From: Streptomyces sp. NBC_01353
Lineage (GTDB): Bacteria > Actinomycetota > Actinomycetes > Streptomycetales > Streptomycetaceae
Direction: 5' to 3'
DNA length: 64,000 nucleotides
NCBI RefSeq assembly: GCF_036237275.1
Contig: NZ_CP108352.1
Span: 1,426,001 to 1,490,000 of the forward strand
Numbering within the stretch: the stretch's first letter is position 1; each line of letters starts with the position of its first letter. The notes under the pieces were generated by a model. That model was given only the letters and a program-made list of their open reading frames with translations. It had not been told where the DNA came from and did no database searches. The position numbers and the translations under genes are program-made. Of this stretch, positions 16,883 through 25,669 are shown one piece after another.

Positions 16883-18358
16883 CTACTCGACGCGGCGCAG
16901 GGCGTCCGCCGGGCGCAGTCGCGAGGCGCGCCAGGCGCCGAAGCCGCCGGCGACGAGCCCGCCGCCGAGAGCCAGGACCACGGCGAGACCGACGGTGGTG
17001 ACGCTGACGGGGGCGGTGAGGGCGATGTCGAGGGTGTTGCCGACGGCGCCTTCGCGGGCCGCGGTCATGCCGGGGCCGCCCATCATGCGACCGCCGCCGG
17101 GGCCGCCGCTGTTCAGTGCGCCGGCGCCGAGTTCGGCGGTGAGGGTGGGGCTGATGGCGGTCACGAGGTAGGCACCGCCGAGGCCCACGGCGATGCCGAG
17201 CGCGCCGCCGATGATGCCGTTGACGAGCGCCTCGCCCATGACCTGACGGGTGACCCGGCCACTCTTCCAGCCGAGCGCCTTGAGCGTGCCGAACTCGCGC
17301 ACCCGGCGGCTGACGGCGGAGGAGGTGAGCAGACCGGCCACGAGGACGGCGGCGACGAGGACGGCGTACGAGAGCCACTTGCCCACGTTGGTGGCGAGGT
17401 TGGCGGCGGTGTCGAGGGAGCCGGAGACGGTCTCGGCGAGATCGGCGGAGGTGGTGACCGTGGTGCCGGAGACGTTCTTCTGGATGGCGGACTTGACGGC
17501 ATCGATCTTCGTCGAGTCGGTCGCCTTCACATAGACGGTGGTGATCTTGTCTTTGGAGTCCGACAGGGTCTGCGCCTGCTTCAGCGGCAGATAGACCTGG
17601 GCGGCGGACTGTCCGCTGTCGGCGGTGGCGATGCCGACGATCTCGAACTTCACCGCCTTGACCGTGAGGGTCTTGCCGACGTCGAGGCCCTCCTGCTTGG
17701 CGTAGGCGCTGTCGATGACGACGACCTTGGCATCGGTCTCGGAGGTCTTGAAGGTACGGCCCTTGGAGATGGTGGAGGTCGTGAGCGGGCCGAGGTCGGG
17801 GGCGGTGACGTCGGTGCCGTAGAGGGTGAAGGAGTTGACGTCGAAGGCGGCGCCACCGCCCTCGACGGCGCCTCCACCACCGCTGCCGCTGCCGCCGCCC
17901 GGACCGCCGGGCTGGGCCTGCCGGGTGTCCTGCCTGACCTCGCCGCGGCTGAACTGGCCGTCGATCTTCAGGTTGGTGAGGCTGAGACCGCCGACGGCGC
18001 CGGCGACGCCGTTCTGCTTCGCGACGGTGGCGACGGTGGAGGCGGGGAGGGTCTGGAACCCCTGGACCATCAGCCGGTCGCTGCTCTGCTCCTCGCCGTC
18101 CTCCCCGGCGTCGAACTCGAACCGCGGCCGCTGCGCCTGCCCGCCCTCCGTGGGCTGCTCACGGGCCTTGGTGACGGTCAGGTCGGTGCCGAGGCCGTAG
18201 AGGGATTCGAGGACCTGGGTCTGCGCCTGCTTCATCCCGGAGGCCACGGAGTTGACGACGATGACGAGCGCGATCCCGAGCGCGAGCCCGGAGGCGACGA
18301 CGAGCGCCGCCTTTCTGCGACGGCGCAGCTCGCGCCGGAGGTAGGTGAAGAACATGGG
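16883..18358 (-). CDS. MacB/FtsX-type ABC transporter permease
   Basis: 491 residues. One N-terminal membrane helix (LVVASGLALGIALVIVVNSVASG), a long extracytoplasmic domain (~45-300) and three C-terminal helices with the FtsX pattern (REFGTLKALGWKSGRVTRQVMGEALVNGIIGGALG). Mechanotransmission-type permease working with the ATPase 42 bp downstream. The periplasmic domain has a Gly/Ser-rich insert (GGPGGGSGSGGGGAVEGGG) and a Gly/Met-rich loop near ~405-425. The start is the ATG at 18358 (MFFTYLRRE); the frame is open to 18649 but that extension reads through the repeat cluster and is not protein-like. Confidence 0.9.
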   Translation of the reverse strand, partial: PMFFTYLRRELRRRRKAALVVASGLALGIALVIVVNSVASGMKQAQTQVLESLYGLGTDLTVTKAREQPTEGGQAQRPRFEFDAGEDGEEQSSDRLMVQGFQTLPASTVATVAKQNGVAGAVGGLSLTNLKIDGQFSRGEVRQDTRQAQPGGPGGGSGSGGGGAVEGGGAAFDVNSFTLYGTDVTAPDLGPLTTSTISKGRTFKTSETDAKVVVIDSAYAKQEGLDVGKTLTVKAVKFEIVGIATADSGQSAAQVYLPLKQAQTLSDSKDKITTVYVKATDSTKIDAVKSAIQKNVSGTTVTTSADLAETVSGSLDTAANLATNVGKWLSYAVLVAAVLVAGLLTSSAVSRRVREFGTLKALGWKSGRVTRQVMGEALVNGIIGGALGIAVGLGGAYLVTAISPTLTAELGAGALNSGGPGGGRMMGGPGMTAAREGAVGNTLDIALTAPVSVTTVGLAVVLALGGGLVAGGFGAWRASRLRPADALRRVE

Positions 18359-18419
18359 CGCGAAGCTAGGTGCGCGTGGTGATGGCTGGATAAGGCCTGC
18401 GTGAGAGCGGGATGAGAGT

Positions 18420-18765
18420 CGAGGTGCCGCGCGGGGATCGGCGCACGCAGGCGCCTGCGGCGACCGTCGGGCCGGTGCCCGGGGCGCGTTGCTTTCGCCC
18501 GCCGGGCGAGTCGCGGTGCCTCGCGGGGATCGGCGCACGCGGGCGCCTGCGGCGACCGTCGGACGTGTGCCCGGGGCGCGTTGCTTTCGCCCGCCGGGCG
18601 AGTCGCGGTGCCTCGCGGGGATCGGCGCGCGGGCGCCTGCGGGGACCACCGGACCTGTGCCCAGGGCGGGTTGCGTTCGCGCGCGGGACGAGTCGGGGAG
18701 CCGCGCAGGCGCCTGCGGCGACCGTCGGAACCTTTGCCGGGGCGCGTTCGTGCGCCCGCGGGGCC
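18420..18765. repeat. Decaying tandem repeat cluster, four units of about 76-92 bp
   Basis: The 412-bp space between the permease start and the ROK gene stop has four copies of a unit marked by GGCGCCTGCGG at 18449, 18541, 18631 and 18707. Units 1 and 2 share long identical stretches, for example GGGGCGCGTTGCTTTCGCCC and GGCGACCGTCGG; units 3 and 4 are diverged. No gene is seen in it. It is open in several frames only because of base composition. It may carry the permease promoter at its left end. Confidence 0.75.
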
Positions 18766-18770
18766 GGGTG

Positions 18771-20018
18771 TCAGCGGCCGTATGCCAAGGGGTCCGCCAG
18801 GACTTCGCGGATGACCACGGCGGCCGCGCCGCGCGCCGCGTCCGTCGAGGTGGAGGCCGGGCGGAGGCGGCCGGCGGTGGGTGTCCAGAGGCCGGAGACG
18901 ACGCGGCGGGCGAGTTCGGCGTCGACGGCGGGGCCGAGCCGGGGCATCAGGCGGGGGTAGATCCCGCCGAGGACGACGACCTCGGGGTCGAGCAGGTTCA
19001 CCGCGCCGGAGAGCGCGAGTCCGAGCATCCGGCCGGCCTCCTCGACGGCGGCCACCGCGCGCGGCTCGCCCGCCTCCGCGCGGCGCGCCAACTCCTCGAC
19101 GCCCGAGGCGCCGGTCTCCCCCTCCTCCGCGAGCCCCGAGGCCCGCAGGAGCGCCGACTGGCCGGCGTACTGCTCCAGGCAGCCGCGCGAACCGCAGCGG
19201 CACAGCGGCCCCTCCGCGTCGACGGCCATGTGGCCGATCTCGCCGGCGAACCCGTGCGCGCCGCGGAGCAGCTCGCCGTTGACGACGATCGCGCCGCCGA
19301 CACCGATCTCGCCGGTGAGGTGAACGAAGCTCCGTGCGTCGCCCAGCGCGCCGAACCACAGCTCCGCGAGCGCCGCGACGTTCGCCTCGTTGTCCGAGGC
19401 GACCCGCAGTTCCGGGCGCCCGGGGCACAGGGCGGTGAGGGCGGCGGCGAAGATCCGGTCGGCGTCGACGCGGTTCCAGCCGAGGTTCGGGGCCTGGTGG
19501 ACGGTCCCGGACGAGACGAGGCCGGGCAGGGCCAGCCGTACGCCCGCCGGGTGGAGTTCCCGTTCCGCCGCCCGCGCGAGGACCCGCGCCGCGATCCGGG
19601 CTGCGCGCCCCAGGACCTCGGTTGCGCCGGCCGCGCGGTTGTCGAGGGGCTCGGTGATCCGGAGCCGGTCGGTGCCCGCCAGGTCGACGACGCACACGGA
19701 CACGTAGTCGACGTTGATCTCTACACCGAGCCCGGCCGGGCCGGTGTCGGCCGCCTTCAGTACGGTGCCCGGCCGCCCCGCCTGCCCGCTGAACGTCTTG
19801 CCCGACTCCACCAGGAACCCCTGGTCGAGGAGGTGTTCGACCAGCGAGGAGACGGCGGCGCGGGTCAGCCCCACGCGCGCGGCGACCGCCGCGCGGGTCG
19901 TCTCGCCCGCCTCGTGCACGGTCCGCAGGACGAGGCTGAGGTTGTGCCGTCGCACGCTCGCCTTGTCGGCCTTGGGTTCCGCCGGGTGCACGTCCCCGGT
20001 CCCCGGAGTCTTCTTCAT
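18771..20018 (-). CDS. ROK family transcriptional repressor
   Basis: 415 residues. N-terminal winged-helix DNA-binding region (~20-80, with GETTRAAVAARVGLTRAAVSSLVEHL) followed by a ROK sugar-kinase-like domain with the zinc-binding motif CRCGSRGCLEQYAG and the family motif VHLTGEIGVGGAIVV. Such proteins sense sugars or their phosphates and control sugar genes. It is the nearest regulator to the xylFGH-like operon 2.3 kb away, but HxlR, PanE and a pseudogene lie in between, so the link is only plausible. Whether the ATP-binding DxGxT is functional was not resolved. Confidence 0.88.
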   Translation of the reverse strand: MKKTPGTGDVHPAEPKADKASVRRHNLSLVLRTVHEAGETTRAAVAARVGLTRAAVSSLVEHLLDQGFLVESGKTFSGQAGRPGTVLKAADTGPAGLGVEINVDYVSVCVVDLAGTDRLRITEPLDNRAAGATEVLGRAARIAARVLARAAERELHPAGVRLALPGLVSSGTVHQAPNLGWNRVDADRIFAAALTALCPGRPELRVASDNEANVAALAELWFGALGDARSFVHLTGEIGVGGAIVVNGELLRGAHGFAGEIGHMAVDAEGPLCRCGSRGCLEQYAGQSALLRASGLAEEGETGASGVEELARRAEAGEPRAVAAVEEAGRMLGLALSGAVNLLDPEVVVLGGIYPRLMPRLGPAVDAELARRVVSGLWTPTAGRLRPASTSTDAARGAAAVVIREVLADPLAYGR

Positions 20019-20047
20019 CGTGCGCCGAGCCTAACCCCGAGGAAAAC

Positions 20048-20085
20048 GGTTCAACCACCGAACTCTTTGCGCTACTGTCTGCGCC
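20048..20085 (+). promoter_or_regulatory. Promoter for hxlR, likely leaderless transcript
   Basis: TTCAAC (20050-20055), a 17-bp spacer, then TACTGT (20073-20078); the ATG at 20086 is 7 bases past the -10, where transcription normally starts, and no Shine-Dalgarno is seen. A GTTC-N7-GAAC repeat (20049-20063) covers the -35, a possible self-regulation site. Confidence 0.55.
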
Positions 20086-20649
20086 ATGCCACTTCCGCGC
20101 GACTACAGCGGTCAGACCTGTGCGCTCGCCCGTTCGATGGAGATCATCGGCGAGCGCTGGACCCTGCTGATCGTGCGCGACGCCTTCTTCGGGGTCCGCC
20201 GCTTCGGGGAGTTCGCCGCCCATCTGCGCCTCCCCCGGGCGGTCCTCACCGACCGGCTCACCACCCTGACCGAGGCGGGTGTCCTGCAGCGCCTCCCGGA
20301 CACCGGGCGCCGCGAGGTCTACGGCCTGACCCCCAAGGGCGTGGCGCTCTGGCCCGCCGTCCGCTCGCTCACCTCTTGGGGCGACGAGTTCTACGCACCG
20401 GACGGCGGCCCGCGCCGCGTCTTCCGCCACGCCGACGACGACGCCCCCCTCGCCGGGGACGGCCGCTGTACGGGCTGCGGAGCGCCGGTCGAGGCCCGCG
20501 ACACCCTTGTGACCCCCGGCCCCGGGCTCGCTGCCGCGGCCGAGGACGACGATCCGGTGACGGCGGCCCTCGCCCGCCCGCACCGCCTGCTCAGCCCGCT
20601 GCTCACCCCGTCCTCCACCCAACGCCCCAAGAGAGGTTCGCACTCATGA
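20086..20649 (+). CDS. HxlR-type helix-turn-helix transcriptional regulator
   Basis: 187 residues. The HxlR winged helix covers ~5-100: CALARSMEIIGERWTLLIVRDAFFGVRRFGEF, LPRAVLTDRLTTLTEAGVLQR and REVYGLTPKG. The C-terminal part adds a small CTGCGAPVEA element (CxxC) followed by a region rich in Asp and Ala. The stop overlaps the PanE-like start by 4 bp, so it probably controls that gene and itself. Confidence 0.9.
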   Translation: MPLPRDYSGQTCALARSMEIIGERWTLLIVRDAFFGVRRFGEFAAHLRLPRAVLTDRLTTLTEAGVLQRLPDTGRREVYGLTPKGVALWPAVRSLTSWGDEFYAPDGGPRRVFRHADDDAPLAGDGRCTGCGAPVEARDTLVTPGPGLAAAAEDDDPVTAALARPHRLLSPLLTPSSTQRPKRGSHS

Positions 20650-21572
20650 AGATCCTGGTCGTCGGCGCCGGAGCCACCGGAGGCTACTTCGGAGCCCTGC
20701 TGGCCCGCTCCGGACAGGACGTCACCTTCCTCGTCCGTCCGCGCCGCGCCGCCGTGCTCCGCGAGCGCGGGCTGCGCATCACCGGCCGGGACCAGGACTG
20801 GTCCGTGGAGCCCCGGCTCCTCACGGCCGACGAGCTGACCACCCCGTACGACCTCGTCCTCCTCTCGGTGAAGTCCACAGCCCTGGAGCAGGCGATCGAG
20901 GACATCGCCCCGGCCGTGGGCCCCGAGACGGCGATCGTGCCGCTGCTCAACGGGCTCGCCCACATCGACACCCTGAACGCCCGCTTCGGCACCGCACCGG
21001 TCCTCGGCGGTGTGGCCAAGGTGGTCACCACCCTCAGCGACGAAGGCGACATCGTCCGCCTCGCGCCGATCGCCCATCTGACGATCGGTGAGCAGGACGG
21101 GTCACCCTCGCCGCGCGTGGAGAAGATCCGGGCGGTACTGAGCGAGGCGGGCATCGACGCCCTGGTGCCCGAGGACGTGATGGCCTCCATGTGGCACAAG
21201 TGGGTCTTCATCACCACCTTCGGCGCGGTGACGAGTCTGATGCGAGGAACCGTCGGTGAGGTCAACGCTGTCCCGGGCGGCGCCGAACTGGGCCCGGCGG
21301 TCCTCGCGGAGGCGGCTGCCGTGTCGGCCGCGGCTGGCCATCCCGTACCGGAGTCCGAACGGGCCGCGACGCTGGGCTTCGTGACCGCGAGCGGGTCCCC
21401 GATGGTGCCCTCCCTCTACCGCGATCTGGTGGCCGGGCGCCCCACGGAGGTCGAGCACCTCTTCGGCGATCTGGTGGCCCGCGCACGGGCCCTGTCGGTT
21501 CCCACCCCCCTCCTCGACCTGGCGACGCTGCACCTGCGCGTCCACCAGGAACGGGTCGCGGCCGCCCTCTGA
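20646..21572 (+). CDS. ApbA/PanE family ketopantoate reductase-like oxidoreductase
   Basis: 308 residues. N-terminal NADP motif GAGATGGYFGALLARSG, then LLSVKS, LLNGL and HKWVFITTFGAVTSLMRG. The C-terminal ApbA_C domain follows. Family members reduce 2-dehydropantoate to pantoate, but many Streptomyces paralogues act on other keto acids, so the exact substrate is open. ATG with GAGAGG at 8 bases. Coupled to the HxlR gene. The longer frame running back to 18489 is a shadow. Confidence 0.87.
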   Translation: MKILVVGAGATGGYFGALLARSGQDVTFLVRPRRAAVLRERGLRITGRDQDWSVEPRLLTADELTTPYDLVLLSVKSTALEQAIEDIAPAVGPETAIVPLLNGLAHIDTLNARFGTAPVLGGVAKVVTTLSDEGDIVRLAPIAHLTIGEQDGSPSPRVEKIRAVLSEAGIDALVPEDVMASMWHKWVFITTFGAVTSLMRGTVGEVNAVPGGAELGPAVLAEAAAVSAAAGHPVPESERAATLGFVTASGSPMVPSLYRDLVAGRPTEVEHLFGDLVARARALSVPTPLLDLATLHLRVHQERVAAAL

Positions 21573-21582
21573 TCCCCTGTCC

Positions 21583-22256
21583 CGGGCGTTGCTCGCGGGG
21601 GAAGCCGAGGTGATCGAAGAGGCGCTCGGCTCCGCGCGGAGTGACGGCCGGATCGTCGAGGCGGCCCTCGCTCACCAGGGAGGGGAGCCGAACGTGGTCG
21701 GCGCGGCCGCGCTCGCGCAGATGCTCGACGCCGACCGTCAGGGCTACACGCTGGTGGCGGACGCCTGCCTGGGCGGCGGAGTTCGGGCTGCCGTTCGCCG
21801 CCTGCGCGGCGGTGGAGCTGCGGGAGACACGGAACGAGTGGGAACAGCGGGACCACCGCAGTGTCGTCGTCGGCATCAGGGTGAACCCCGAGGGCCCCGG
21901 CGGCTGGGGATGGGGGGCCACGGGCGCGGCCCTCGACCGGGTCAGGGCCCTGCTCGCGGTGGCCGACGACGCCACCTACCGGGCCGCGGTCGAGGCCCTG
22001 GCCGAGCACCGGCACGGCGTCCGCAGGGCGGTCCAGGTGTCGTACCTCGTTCCCTCGGAGACGAAGTGGGTGGACGAGTGCTCGCACAGTCGAGGGAGCC
22101 GGCGCAGGTGGACCTCGGCGTGGGCACGATGCTGCTGTGTGCGCTCGGCACCGCCGAGCAGGCCGCCCTGGTCGGCGACCGCTACCCGCGGAGCTGGTCC
22201 GTGCCGTCCCGGCCACGCTGCGCCAGGCGGGTCCCTCGGCGGCCATCGGCGCCTGA
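21583..22256 (+). pseudogene. Frameshifted remnant of a larger gene (possibly DUF4132-like)
   Basis: Protein-like sequence appears in pieces in different frames: RALLAGEAEVIEEALGSARS to ADACLGGG (frame 1), then AEFGLPFAACAAVELRETRN to SYLVPSETKWVDE (frame 2), then DLGVGTMLLCALGTAEQAAL (frame 1) and ELVRAVPATLRQAGPSAAIG up to a TGA at 22254 (frame 3). At least three single-base frameshifts are needed to join them. The order and continuity show a once-continuous gene, now broken. The sequence slightly recalls DUF4132-type proteins; that is a guess. Confidence 0.7.
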
Positions 22257-22344
22257 GTGGAGGCGCAGATCCATCTCTTGACGGCGTCGGAGCTGCGTTC
22301 CCGCGCGCTCTGACAGGCGGGGGGACCACGGCGACCGGGAGGGC

Positions 22345-23622
22345 TCAGGCGCGGCCCGCGGCCTTCTGGCTCCTGCGGGACAGGGAGTCGACGACCACGG
22401 CGGCGAGCAGGACCGCTCCGGTGATCATGAACTGGACGGCGTTGCTGACGCCCATGATGTTCATCCCGGACTGGATGGATCCGATCACCAGGGCGCCGAG
22501 CAGGGCGGACCAGACCGATCCGCGTCCGCCGAACAGACTCGTGCCGCCGATGACGGCTGCCGCGATGACGTTCATCAGGAGGTTGCCACCGCCGGAGGTC
22601 TGGCTCGCGGACTGGATCTGTCCGGCCAGGAAGAGGCCGCCGACCGCGGCCATGGTGCCCGAGATCGAGAAGACGGTCATGCGGATGAACGGCACGCCGA
22701 TACCGGCGCGGCGCGCGCCCTCGATGTTGCCGCCGACGGCGAAGATCTGCCGCCCGTACGACGTGCGGCGCAGCACGAAGTCCACGATCACCAGCAGAAT
22801 CAGGAAGATCAGGAGCGCGAGCGGCAGGCCCTGGTACTGGTTGAGGATGTAGGCCGAGACGAACGCGATCGCGGCGATGACGACCGTACGCAGCACGATC
22901 TCGGCGATCGGGCGGAACGGTACTCGGGCGGCCTGGCGGCGCCTGGCGTCGAGGAGCGAGGCCGCGAGGAAGAGTCCGACGCCGACGGCCGCGGTCACAT
23001 AGGCGGCGGCGGGGCTGTGGAAGATGGTCGAGTAGAGCTCGGAGACGATGCTGTCGCTGGGGATGTTGACCGTGCCGCTGGTGCCGAGCACCTGGAGCAT
23101 CAGGCCGTTCCAGGCAAGGTTGCCCGCGAGGGTGACGACGAACGCCGGCACGCCGACCTTGGCGAAGAAGAAGCCCTGTATGAGCCCGACGGCCGCTCCG
23201 CCCGCGATGGCGACGACGAGAGCCAGCCACTCGTTCATGCCGTTCAGGACGTTGAGCACGGCGAAGATGGCCGCGCACAGTCCGCTCACGGAGCCGACGG
23301 AGAGGTCGATCTCGCCCAGGAGCAGGACGAAGACGATCCCGACGGCGATCATGCCGGTGCCGACGATCTGCTGGCTGAGGTCGGAGAGGTTCTGGGCCGA
23401 GAGGAAGGCGCTGTCGAGGCTGCCGAACACCGTCCAGATGATGATGACGGCGACGACGACGGGCAGGGACCCCAACTCGCCGCTGCGCAGCTTGCGCTTG
23501 AACTCCCCCAGATACCCGCGGAGCCCTTCCTCCCGGACGAGCAGCCGGGTGTCGACGGCGGGCATCGCCTCGCGCGCCGGTTCCTGGGCGGAGGCGTCGT
23601 CGCGGCCTCGGTCCCGCTTCAT
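22345..23622 (-). CDS. Sugar ABC transporter permease (XylH-like)
   Basis: 425 residues, about ten membrane helices, of the branched-chain/ribose-type permease family. Family landmarks: LLGEIDLSVGSVSGLCAAIFAV, VTLAGNLAWNGLM, GLPLALLIFLI, and GGTSLFGGRGSVWSALLGALVIGSIQSGMNI split by a loop. The longer N-terminus (~60 polar residues) is typical of XylH-like proteins. ATG with AGGAGG; 4-bp overlap with the ATPase gene before it. Forms one importer with the two upstream genes. Confidence 0.9.
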   Translation of the reverse strand: MKRDRGRDDASAQEPAREAMPAVDTRLLVREEGLRGYLGEFKRKLRSGELGSLPVVVAVIIIWTVFGSLDSAFLSAQNLSDLSQQIVGTGMIAVGIVFVLLLGEIDLSVGSVSGLCAAIFAVLNVLNGMNEWLALVVAIAGGAAVGLIQGFFFAKVGVPAFVVTLAGNLAWNGLMLQVLGTSGTVNIPSDSIVSELYSTIFHSPAAAYVTAAVGVGLFLAASLLDARRRQAARVPFRPIAEIVLRTVVIAAIAFVSAYILNQYQGLPLALLIFLILLVIVDFVLRRTSYGRQIFAVGGNIEGARRAGIGVPFIRMTVFSISGTMAAVGGLFLAGQIQSASQTSGGGNLLMNVIAAAVIGGTSLFGGRGSVWSALLGALVIGSIQSGMNIMGVSNAVQFMITGAVLLAAVVVDSLSRRSQKAAGRA

Positions 23623-24398
23623 CGCTCCTCCTCCCGCTTACGGGCCTGGCGGCGGGTGACGGCGCTGTCGGAGGCGCCGGTGATGGCGGAGATGATCTCC
23701 TCGGTGGTGGTGGAGCGCTTGTCGAAGAACCCGTTGTTGCGGCCGAGGCGCAGGACGGCGATGCGGTCGGCGACCGCCATCACGTCCACCATGTTGTGGC
23801 TGATCAGGATGGTTCCGAGACCGTGGTCCCGGAGTCGTTCGACCAGGTCGAGGACTTCGGCGGTCTGCTCCACACCGAGGGCGGCGGTGGGCTCGTCCAG
23901 GATGACGACCTGCGGTTCGCCGATCAGGGACCGGGCGATCGCGACGGTCTGGCGCTGGCCGCCGGAGAGGGAGGCGACGGGGATACGGACGCTCGGGATA
24001 CGGATGGACAGCGTGTTGAGCAGCTCGCGCGAACGCCGTTCCATCCCGACCTCGTCGAGCACGCCGAAGCGCTTCAGCTCGCGGCCGAGGAAGAGATTGC
24101 CGACGACGTCGAGGTTGTCGCAGAGCGCGAGGTCCTGGTAGACGGTGGCGATGCCGAGGTTCTGGGCGTCGTGGGGCCGGTTGATGGTGACTTTCCGGCC
24201 CTGCCATTCGATGACGCCCTCGTCGGGCGGGTTCACCCCGGCGATCGCCTTGACCGCGGTGGACTTCCCGGCGCCGTTGTCACCGACGAGCGCGACGACC
24301 TCGCCGGAGTGGACCTCCAGGTCGAATCCCGACAGCGCCTGGACGGCGCCGAACCGCTTGGATATCCCCCGCAGTGTGAGCACAGGTCCTTCCGGCAA
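23619..24398 (-). CDS. Sugar ABC transporter ATP-binding protein (XylG-like, single ATPase)
   Basis: 259 residues. Walker A GDNGAGKST, signature LSGGQRQTVAIARSL, Walker B VVILDEPTAALG, and a DVMAVADRIAVLRLGR regulatory part. Ribose/xylose-type importers usually have a double-length ATPase (~500 residues); the single-length form seen here is common in actinobacterial xylose-type systems. TTG start at 24398 with GGAGGAGG at 8-10 bases; a GTG at 24383 lacks as good a site. Second gene of the three-gene operon. Confidence 0.88.
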   Translation of the reverse strand: MPEGPVLTLRGISKRFGAVQALSGFDLEVHSGEVVALVGDNGAGKSTAVKAIAGVNPPDEGVIEWQGRKVTINRPHDAQNLGIATVYQDLALCDNLDVVGNLFLGRELKRFGVLDEVGMERRSRELLNTLSIRIPSVRIPVASLSGGQRQTVAIARSLIGEPQVVILDEPTAALGVEQTAEVLDLVERLRDHGLGTILISHNMVDVMAVADRIAVLRLGRNNGFFDKRSTTTEEIISAITGASDSAVTRRQARKREEER

Positions 24399-24436
24399 TC
24401 CAACCGCCTCCTCCGCACACCCCCGATGGGCTACGG

Positions 24437-25519
24437 CTACTGGAGTCCGGCCTCCTTGCAGGCTGCGGCGTAGGTCGGAGTGCAGATCTCGTCGACCGTG
24501 TACAGACCGTCCTTGACGACCGTGTCATTGATGTTGTTCTTGTCGACCACGATCGGGGTCAGCAGGTTGGCCGGGACCTTCTGGCCGCTCCCGCTGGTGA
24601 CGGTCGTGGGCGTCAGGGAGTCGGGAAGCTCCTTGCCCTCGGCGAGATCGACGGCCATGGTGGCGGCGATGTCGGCCTCCGGCTTGTACGGCTTCTCGAC
24701 CGTGATGGTCTGGGTGCCGAGGAGAATCCGCTGGATGGCGTCGAGTTGGGCGTCCTGGCCCGTCAACGGCACATTGATGCCGGCCGACTTGAGCGAGGTG
24801 GCGATGCCGGCTGCCAGGCCGTCGTTGGCCGAGTACACGCCGACGATGTTGTCCTTGCCCAGTGCGCTGATCGCGCCCGACATCTGCTGGTTGGCGTTGT
24901 TGGGGTCCCAGTTCGGGGTGTCGTACTCCTTGCCGATCTTGACCTTGCCGTCGAGGACCGAGTGCGCGCCGGCCTTGAACTCCGCAGCGTTGGGGTCCGT
25001 GGGCGAGCCGTTGTGCATCACGATCTGACCGGTCTCGGCCTTGTCACCGAGCGCGTCGAGCAGCGCCTGCCCCTGCAGCTCGCCGACCTTGCGGTTGTCG
25101 TACGAGACGTAGGCGTCGACGGGGCCCTGCGCGAGACGGTCGTACGCGACGACCTTGACGCCCGCGTCATGGGCCTTCTGCACCGAGGACTGGATCGACT
25201 TGGAGTCCACGGCGTCCAGGATCAGCACCTGGTCACCCTTGGCGAGCGCGGTGTTGACCTGCTGCTGCTGGGTGGTCGCGCTCTCGGCCGCGTTGTAGTA
25301 GTCGATCTGCGCGTCGGGCGCCAGTTCCTTGATCTTCTGCTCGATGTACGGCCGGTCGAACTTCTCGTACCGCGTGGTCTTGCTCTCGGGTAGCAGCAGA
25401 CCGATCTTGACGTCCTGTTTCGCCTCGCCCGGCTGAGCCGCGCCGCTGGTCGCCACAGCGCCGAGCGAGAGGGCGGCGGCCCCGACCAGGGCTATCGCGC
25501 CGCGCAATGTGCGGGACAT
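24437..25519 (-). CDS. Sugar ABC transporter substrate-binding protein (XylF-like)
   Basis: 360 residues. Sec signal peptide (MSRTLRGAIALVGAAALSLGAVATSG) without a clear lipobox Cys, followed by the periplasmic-binding-protein type I fold: VKIGLLLPESKTTRYEKFDRP, QVLILDAVDSKSIQSSV, VKVVAYDRLAQGP, VGVYSANDGLAAGI and LTGQDAQLDAIQRI. The best-known relatives bind xylose. The start at 25519 (AAGGAG at 6 bases) is chosen over the open frame to 25663. Missing lipidation would need a different way to stay at the cell; a lipid Cys may simply be overlooked. Confidence 0.87.
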   Translation of the reverse strand: MSRTLRGAIALVGAAALSLGAVATSGAAQPGEAKQDVKIGLLLPESKTTRYEKFDRPYIEQKIKELAPDAQIDYYNAAESATTQQQQVNTALAKGDQVLILDAVDSKSIQSSVQKAHDAGVKVVAYDRLAQGPVDAYVSYDNRKVGELQGQALLDALGDKAETGQIVMHNGSPTDPNAAEFKAGAHSVLDGKVKIGKEYDTPNWDPNNANQQMSGAISALGKDNIVGVYSANDGLAAGIATSLKSAGINVPLTGQDAQLDAIQRILLGTQTITVEKPYKPEADIAATMAVDLAEGKELPDSLTPTTVTSGSGQKVPANLLTPIVVDKNNINDTVVKDGLYTVDEICTPTYAAACKEAGLQ

Positions 25520-25669
25520 GGGGGCTCCTTCCGTACGCCCCCTTCCCTTCACCAAAGGATCGCGGGAACGAGGGTGCAGATATGGCCTTAATACGACATT
25601 AGCCGCAACCCAGGCACCGGCAAGCGGGTGACGCCACCCCACGCACCGACTTCGGGCCGCCACTTCGCC

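Noticed and set aside
18420-18765. CRISPR array
   Set aside because: Repeats are long, diverged and without uniform spacers; no cas genes in the window.
18489-20645. N-terminal extension of the PanE frame
   Set aside because: The PanE Rossmann motif starts at 20646 with a good ribosome site; the upstream part crosses the ROK gene and reads as Arg-rich nonsense.
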